NCBI GenBank assembly: GCA_016927175.1
Contig: JAFGNC010000381.1
Location: 1-6,638, forward strand
Direction: 5' to 3'
Length of the DNA stretch: 6,638 nt
From: Gammaproteobacteria bacterium
Lineage (GTDB): Bacteria > Pseudomonadota > Gammaproteobacteria > Steroidobacterales > Rariloculaceae
Shown: positions 6,412 to 6,638 of the stretch, piece by piece
Position numbering within the stretch: position 1 is the stretch's first letter
How the letters are laid out: each line of letters opens with the position of its first letter
Notes under the pieces: generated by a model
Database searches by the model: none
What the model saw: only the letters and a program-made list of their open reading frames with translations
What the model was told of the DNA's origin: nothing
Position numbers and translations under genes: made by a program

Positions 6412-6638
6412 ACCTCCAGCCCGCCCATGTAGCTTCTGAGCGCCTCGGGCACGCGCACCGACCCGTCCGCCTGCTGATAGACCTCGAGCACCGCGACGAG
6501 CGCCCGGCCGATCGCGACACCGGAGCCGTTCAGCGTGTGCAGCGGCTCGGGCTTGCCCGTATCGGGATTGCGCCACCGTGCCTGCATGCGCCTCGCCTGA
6601 AAAGCTTCGCAGTTGCTGCACGAGGAGATCTCGCGATA
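6399..6638 (-). CDS. serS: Seryl-tRNA synthetase, C-terminal fragment (5' part beyond the right edge)
   Basis: This is the C-terminal end of the class II enzyme that charges tRNA-Ser with serine in the cytosol. Only 79 codons plus a TAG stop (6401-6399) are in the window, against about 430 residues for the whole enzyme. The fragment opens with YREISSCSNCEAFQARRMQAR, the region after motif 2 that helps form the active site. It continues with HTLNGSGVAIGRALVAVLE, which is class II motif 3 with the conserved glycines and the ATP-contacting arginine (GR). It then has YQQADGSVRVPEALR and ends YMGGLEVIGP. This closely follows the proteobacterial pattern. The next gene on the same strand, the peptide-binding lipoprotein, begins 77 bases after this stop. 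The stop lies in a 13-bp tandem repeat. Confidence 0.97.
   Translation of the reverse strand, partial: YREISSCSNCEAFQARRMQARWRNPDTGKPEPLHTLNGSGVAIGRALVAVLEVYQQADGSVRVPEALRSYMGGLEVIGP

Noticed and set aside
2917..6432. A 1171-codon open frame on the plus strand crossing the heme/propeller gene, the junction and the lipoprotein gene
   Set aside because: It overlaps one well-supported gene in another frame and is antisense to a second. Its composition is strongly Arg-rich with no domain pattern, so it is a by-product of GC skew at codon positions.
6322..6621. N-terminal extension of the peptide-binding lipoprotein up to an ATG at 6621
   Set aside because: The extension overlaps serS in the wrong frame, places about 100 residues before the lipoprotein signal, and ignores the GGAGG before the ATG at 6321.

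Overview
The window is very GC-rich, with G or C in nearly every third codon position, and is densely packed with protein-coding genes. The best taxonomic marker is the serS fragment at the right edge. Its C-terminus reads like the proteobacterial seryl-tRNA synthetase tail (QARRMQAR, HTLNGSG, then a Tyr-Met-Gly-Gly-Leu-Glu ending). A periplasmic-type c-heme protein and a lipoprotein-anchored substrate-binding protein also fit a Gram-negative. I read this as chromosomal DNA of a high-GC member of the Pseudomonadota, possibly a gammaproteobacterium. The genus cannot be named from the sequence.

Layout, left to right. (1) 1-2294, minus strand: a soluble sensor histidine kinase with four PAS domains. 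Its C-terminus runs off the left edge. (2) 2295-2458: a 164-bp divergent control region. It holds a convincing -10 box for the kinase and good Shine-Dalgarno sequences for both flanking genes. (3) 2459-4633, plus strand: an exported 724-residue protein. It joins a carboxypeptidase-regulatory-like (CnaB-like) beta-sandwich, a single c-type heme motif (CVGCH) and a Vgb-like beta-propeller. (4) 4634-4674: a 41-bp tail-to-tail junction inside an imperfect 40/41-bp tandem duplication that covers both stop codons. (5) 4675-6321, minus strand: an OppA-like (family 5) extracytoplasmic peptide-binding lipoprotein. (6) 6322-6398: a short spacer carrying part of a 13-bp tandem repeat seeded from the end of serS. 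(7) 6399-6638, minus strand: the C-terminal 79 residues of seryl-tRNA synthetase, cut by the right edge.

Functional links are modest. The kinase and the heme/propeller protein share a divergent control region, so they could be co-regulated, but no response regulator is visible. The peptide-binding lipoprotein has no permease or ATPase genes next to it here. It lies in the same direction as serS with no visible promoter or terminator between them, so it may be transcribed from the serS side. No mobile element, CRISPR array, tRNA, rRNA or intrinsic terminator was found. The two most unusual signals are the domain combination of the 2459-4633 protein and two independent tandem duplications that each overlap stop codons. 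I see no clear evidence of an entirely new multi-gene system.
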